Positions 57,820 to 64,000 of a DNA stretch of 64,000 nt are shown here, piece by piece. This stretch comes from Harmothoe impar (Eukaryota > Annelida > Polychaeta > Phyllodocida > Polynoidae): NCBI GenBank assembly GCA_947462335.1, contig OX381717.1, forward strand, positions 41,893,523 through 41,957,522. The letters run 5' to 3'. A program made the translations under genes and the position numbers. Below the pieces are notes generated by a model. It was not told the origin of the DNA and did not search any database. It worked only from the letters and a program-made list of their open reading frames with translations. Within the stretch, counting starts at the first letter, position 1, and every line of letters starts with the position of its first letter.

Positions 57820-60800
57820 ATGACCACCACTATAAAACACCAGGGGGCTGTTGCAAAACGAAATTTACATCAAGGAATGTAATTACATTATGATTAACGT
57901 TTTTTCTCAAATTTAGGTGCCTAAAAACTTACGCTAATATTAGCATAAATGTCACATTTGCGCTGTCGTCTTCAAATTTAGGGAAATTTAGGCAAATTTA
58001 CACATTTTTATACCCTTCCTGGAAAGGTGGTGTGAGAAAAAAGAGTCCATACTGTTAAAGGGGGTCTGTCCTCGCCAGAGCGCATCCATCTTGTGCCCTA
58101 TGCTATGATTACCACACACTAGGACTCGCCCACAGGTTGTGTTATGTCCCTCCCACTCACTAATATTCTTACTATAACTACCCCAGAGCGGCCTCACACT
58201 GCTACAATTGTAGTACCACAGTGGTGGGGGGGGGGGGTAATTATCAGCTTTCTGGGCAGGCTATAGTGGCCTGGGTTTGTCCCTGTCTCCTTACACAAGG
58301 TCTATGGGAGTGATCATTGTTCGGAGGTAAGGAGTCTGCCTCAATTATAATAACATAAGATAGAAAAATGTGTCCCCCCCCAATGAAAGATGGATAAAAG
58401 AATGCCCCCCCCCTAGCAAATTTACATGCACAGCAGAGAATTGGGGAGTAAAATAGAGGGGGTGCCCGAATAATCAGCAGACAGAATGTATAAAGCCCCC
58501 CCTTTCCAAAGAATGACCTCTCCCTGTGACCAAGAAGGTGCCTCAAGCATGGTGATAGAGTTGTCCAGTTGTGCTATTTAAGGATGATTGGGGATCAAAC
58601 AAACGCAGTGCCCTGTCATGGGTGCAGTCAGTAGGGTCAGCCCTTATAAGGTACATTGTACTGGGGCAGGCCAAGGGGGAGGGGCAGAGGGAGGAGCACC
58701 TGGTCGTCACTGTAATGCCCTCTAGGGTTGTCCAGTGCGAATACATCGTCTGAAACATGGCTTCTTCCTTCTTTTTGAGGGATGGGGAAGAATTAGGCTT
58801 TTACAACAATGTGAATATTGTTTTAGAATTATTGCACTGTTCTGTTTTTTTTCAAATGCCCCAATTATGCTTAGCCAACCCACTACAAACATTAAAGTTT
58901 GGTAGGCCCAGTTCTAGGCCCGATAACTAATCTGTTTGATAATAATGACTAATTAAGAACATCCTATTAATGGTCCCAGATTGACAATCTGGCCAAATTA
59001 GTTTTGACAGAACACCACTTGAATTAAGATAGAGTTCTAGCTTTATATAGATGTTCAAAGTTTACCATAATGCATGATATGTCTGTTCCGTCTATTGTAT
59101 ATATCTGATGAGAAATATTCAGTCATCATCATCTCATTAGCTGCCACAATAAGATATGGACACATCACTATGTTACCCCTCATTGTAATCCAAAGCACTT
59201 ATTCCTCGGCCTTCAATCATTTAAAAAGAACTGGTATTGTCTCCCAATGGACTGTACCTAGTTACTGTCTGAATCTCTCAATTGATTGTGAAACAATGAA
59301 GACATTCTTCACATATAAGTAAGATGTCTCTTTGTTCTAACTGTCAGAGATGAGGTTATTGGAGGTTTGACAGATACAATAGCAGAGTATAAGTAACTGA
59401 ATAGAGAGGCATATAATCAGACTGCACTGCATGCATTATATAAAACAATCATTATTTGAGACAGACTGTCCTTTTTGATAGTTCCCTACCAGAAAAAATC
59501 TCAAATATGTAAAAGACATGTCAACTTGTAATTGTAGCCATGTGTAGTCTATAAATATGTGCCTATTAAGAAAAAAAGAGAGAGCAAGTGACAAACATAG
59601 TGTGACAAGTATCACTTGAATTGTATTGCCAAATCCCGAAACATAAAAGATCGTTTTACTTTTAATGGAATGATTCAGAAAAGTTTTCTATCTAGAAAAA
59701 AAGAAGAAAAGATACTTTGAAAGGATGGTAAATCTCATTAATGTTCCTTAAAATGAGGAAAGTGAGGCAGGCTATGTTGAAGGCATGTCCTTTATGACTT
59801 GTGTACTCTGAAATCTCGTTGTCAAAGTAAATTGCTGTATTTTGTAGTTAACAAATGGAGATAGCTTAGATTGTTCTGCCATCTAATGATGTTGAATACG
59901 ACATACCAACAACTAGAAACAAGAAACATGAACAAGGACAGAACAAAGTTGCTACCCTGGCCTATCAGCAGGAGATTGGCAGTGTTTAGGCAGTGGGCTG
60001 GCTGCTTGTCTCAGTGCACCGAGCAGCGGGGTCTGATAGATAAGGCATCCTGAGGTTATTTGTTTACATTGAGATAGGAGCAAGTCAGAAGTAGCCTAAT
60101 CTGGGAGATTGCATCAGGTTACATGGTTCAATGGATTACTGCTTGTAGTAGCTAGGAACACAAGTACACATAGGTTTACCCCCTCTATTTAGTAAGTCTG
60201 TGTTTGGTATCGCAGAGAGGAGGAGCATTGAGGGGTGGGACTAGGAAAGGAAGGAGATCTATGTAGTTCCCCTATATTTAAAACGGCAATATTTGGCCAC
60301 TGGTACCCACCCCATTGAATCAGGCTTGAGGTGCTTGACAGGAACAGGTAAACATAAAAGATACTATATGAAAGTATGTTTTTTTCTCAAAGTTAACTCG
60401 AGTTTTCGTACTAATTTTATTTCAATTAATATTTTAACTCCTTTATATTTCATAAAGGTTCTCCCCTTTCCACTTATTCTCAGAATCACATTTTATTTCA
60501 TGTGGAGAAACAAAGTCACTATGCTTAAGTACTAAAATTGCTGTTCTCCACACCCCCGTGGAGAAACTGATGCTCCATGGCCTCTTTCTCCATGATAATA
60601 GCTATGAAACCGATCTTTAAATGTATATTTTAATCAAATTAATCAAGAATTTCATAAAATAAATACAGATATCCACTCTAATCAGTCTGAACTCCTGGTT
60701 TCTCCACTCGTCGTGCATTGGATCGCATCACACTCGACTCGCCTTGTGTGACACAATCCAATCCACCACTCGTGAAGAAACCTGGGAGTTTCTCTTTTTT

Positions 60801-63800
60801 TCGCAGAGGCCACTTCTCACCTGTCAAGATTCCTTAGTCTTCCCTCCTTCGGAACCCTTAGAAAAATAACTTTAGAGTGAAAAAAAACTCTTTTAAAATA
60901 CTGTGTGTGCAAAAAGGAGAAGGAAAAAAGAACTTGTAAGACTTCTTTGTGTGGTTGTACTTGACTTTTCTTTGACTACGGTGGCATGTGCATATAAATA
61001 CCTTGTGTGTTAGGAGAGGGAAATTAGGAGAGGGATGTGCTTGTGATGTATTTGATTCCTTTTTATGAATTAACGTGATACCACAAAATTATTAATAGTT
61101 CTACCTTCTATTCATAAACTTTGATATAAGTACAAGGGGATATCCCCAATAAGTTTTTCAGTTCTCATAAGTCAACATGTTATTAAATATAACTTCTCTA
61201 AACATAGACCCATCGACTTGGGGTGTCACTCAAAGGTTAGAAAAATGAAATCCCCCATTGAACTTTTCTCTCCACTATTTGTAGTTTACTCTTCCTGTTT
61301 GGTGCAGGGAACTAAAGTAGAAAGTAAACTATGTTGAGTGGGGAGAGGGTGGTGTGGGGTGGAACTCATGCTGTAGTAGGTGGGGCAACACATCACTATC
61401 ACAATCGTTACCATCAATCACACATGAGTGCCACAGGCTGTATGTATACTGCGACTCCAGGGTCCAACATGGAGGATACTGTATACATGACTGCATGTGT
61501 GCTCCAGGACAGCAAGTTGCCTCAAGACTTCATGTACATTTGTCATCATAGTGCGCTGAGGCTGATGAGTAACATGCTGGTAGTTCTCTAGCGCATCATG
61601 TTGACAGTTCAGGAGTGTATCAACCCAACAGTGTTGGTATGCTGCATGGATGCATGACCAACTAGTAAATTACTGATTGATACCTCATGCCAACACAAGG
61701 GTGTAGTATGCTGCTCTTAAAGAGCAACCAATATAGCATAGACAACATAACATGGGGAAGCTGGAAAAAAACACATGAATGATTTCCTATGCTGGAGGAT
61801 CATTATGGACATGATTAATTTCACAGAGTGTCACCTACCCTAATCCAATATCCAGAGACACAGATGAGTGTGAGAAATATAGACAACCTCACAGTGGTGC
61901 CTGGACATTGCACAACTCCCATCATTTTAGAGTTTCCTTTAACCACTATCATTTCACTTAAACTTTTTAACTGGAACAGTTAGTGCTAGAAAAAAAAAGA
62001 ATGAAGATTCTCTGTGAAAATGATGATTTAAATAAATCACATCTCTCATAATCCCAAACCTACAGTCTTTGCTCAAAGTTTGAAAGTAATAACACAACTC
62101 AACTATGGTCCTACATAAAATCAGTACTGCTACTGCAAAATGCTGATCACTTTTACTTTCAACATTTGCTGAGTATCTGATCTGATGTGTATCTGATGTG
62201 TATCATTTCCAAACCAAGCACATCTCTTATGAATAATCTTTTACCTTACAAACGTGAGCAATAATCCTTGTTTTGGATTATTACAAAACTGGAATGTCAA
62301 GTTACTGATTTGAGAGAGTCTTTACTTGCCAGCTGTACAGCATCACAACATCTTTCCTTCTGTTTCAAAATTGTCTTTCTTAACTATTTGTTACAAAGCT
62401 TGAATCCATCTGAAACACACAGGGGGTAATCATTTACCCGCGGACTGCTACTGATTTTAATTAAGGGGCTGACAAGGCTGCTAATTAAAGAGCATCATGT
62501 TGACAGCTCCCACAAGCAACAGACACGTTGATGTTCAAACCAAGTGGAACTTCATCAAAGAAATACAGGATCTGTTGGTTTTCATTCTGCCTTTGAGTAT
62601 GATTTATTATTGCATGTTAAAGCAGACAGAAACTGTCTAATTTTGCTGCTATTCCTGGCAATGTTATTGAAACTTAATTGGAATGAATGACAATACTCCC
62701 ATTCAATAAATTGCTAATTTGACACAGTCTGAAAGGGATTACAGAATAAACAGAATAATCTTTACTAAATCAGCTTAAGCAAGCTGTACTGCTATCAGGA
62801 TTGGAGTAATACACTATCAAGTAACATTTTGACAGGATCTTTATATAATGTTGCATTGGTCTCTGCCAATGATAAAGCAATCTGAGAAACCTGGCACATT
62901 GATGACAAGCATTTTAATGCTCAGAAATATCTGTGAGATATCCTTTCTAGACTTTGTCAATATTGATGAATACAAAGTCATGCATTTAAAGGTATTCATG
63001 TTCAGTAAACATGTGAAAGTCATGTGATAGCAAGTAGTCAAGTCGTTTCTCCAACAGGCTTAAATATCACCTCAGAAAGTAAGCTGAGATTTCTTTTTTT
63101 CTCTCCTAAAAGCATGTTCTTACACTTGATACTTCTAGAAACATAGGTCCAGGAACCTTGTTCCACTTTGATAAATGACTCCCAAGTTCATTAATTATTA
63201 TTGGATGTTTCCTTTAGCTTATATTCTCCCTTTCTTTTTGTTTCACTAAGAAAGGAACTAGCTGACATTGAAATGGCTTTAAAAAAACTCATTCCCAGCC
63301 CATTCCCTCCAACCCTTTCTCATATAATTCTGAACAATGGACCTGGGCCAACTTTACCCAGCCCTTATGTAACCCACATAGATTTGAAAAATGATCGATA
63401 TTGATTACGACTAACAAAGAAATACACAGAGGATTCATCATCTCTAGGGTATGTGATAAATTGTTTACTTTGATTAGCACAGGTGGCTCTGTGAGACCTC
63501 TAGCTCTCGTGATAGATGAGTGAAGCTCATGGCAATGGCAGCAGACACATGACTCTTTGAAATTGAAGTTCAATGCCCTTCTATGCAGCTGCTCTGTAAG
63601 ACGCTAAGTATGTATTGACCAACTATTTTTTACATCCTTAAAGTGGCCGGCTGTGCAGACAAATAGACAATGAGCTCGTTGTTTGAGGAAATGAAGTATC
63701 GGCAGAAGTCAAAGGTTCTGTTTTCGTTGCTGCTTCTTGAACTGTATACAGCGGCTTTATCTGAAAGTTGTGTTGGTGGAATTGCGACTCAAAAGGGACA

Positions 63801-64000
63801 TTCTAATGTGAAGCCAGTGGAGGCATTTACATTTTTTTAAATGCTGATATGAACATGTTGATAATCATTGACACAGCCATCTCCTGCAGTTGTCTAATAT
63901 AGATGGAAAGCTGTCTACGGTCTACTACTTCTGAAATATGTGTTGACGAGTATGATGGACATGCTCAAAAAGAGGCGGTAAGGGTGATGTGCTGAAAGCA
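57820..64000. other. Gene-poor, partly duplicated region
   Basis: No gene recognised. Contains 58795-59230 (direct copy of 52160-52620) and inverted copies of 43170-43430, 51640-51850, 50770-50840, 49400-49560 and 47970-48330 in reversed order (59910-63480). Scattered poly-G and poly-C runs near 58225 and 58380-58410. Confidence 0.5.

Overview
This is metazoan nuclear DNA, most likely from a marine invertebrate; I cannot place the phylum. Evidence: introns with GT-AG borders, Kozak-type starts, TATA promoters, AATAAA signals, a non-LTR retrotransposon, tandem Death domains, a DUF7869-type transposase known from cnidarians, sponges, echinoderms and fish, and abundant foldback elements. Conventional host genes are not visible; the window is a mobile-element landscape.

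Bases 1-7927 are the right-hand part of a large element with a long terminal inverted repeat (TIR); its left end lies outside the window. It carries gene A at 1001-2596 (Ala-rich protein with two C-terminal Death domains), a broken protein-primed family-B DNA polymerase (about 2763-5108), gene B at 5377-6222 (nuclear-type protein with an IxCxE motif), a 300-bp foldback, and a terminal array of CArG, ETS and CRE sites. Bases 13723-22912 are a complete sister element of 9190 bp. It has about 342-bp TIRs beginning AGTAGTATAG, a perfect 6-bp target duplication (AGCATT), gene C at 16584-16937 followed by a perfect histone-type 3' stem-loop, gene D at 21278-22366 (about half alanine), and TIRs packed with POU octamer, E-box, KLF and CCAAT sites. 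The 6-bp duplication, AGT...ACT ends, long TIRs and polymerase relic point to the Polinton/Maverick (adintovirus-like) lineage. Both elements lack recognisable integrase, ATPase and capsid genes, so they look like non-autonomous or decayed derivatives carrying cargo genes. Genes B, C and D share a core promoter, (TAC)ATAAG followed by GTGAAAC.

Between these two lies a separate transposon (about 8075-13329) with a four-exon DUF7869 transposase gene, interrupted only by one stop in exon 1 and ending in an RG-rich, AT-hook tail.

From 22.9 to 64 kb I see no convincing host gene. The region holds a threefold repeat of a roughly 4.2-kb segment (23.3-41.7 kb), whose first copy is split by a 6.2-kb TIR element (25091-31337) with arrays of RFX/X-box-like palindromes and a nested Tigger-like element. 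Further right are diverged direct and inverted segmental duplications (42-63.5 kb), a 449-bp MITE with a perfect TSD, a tRNA-like hairpin, and a dead minus-strand LINE (53.9-56.5 kb). Coordinates of repeats read by eye are approximate.
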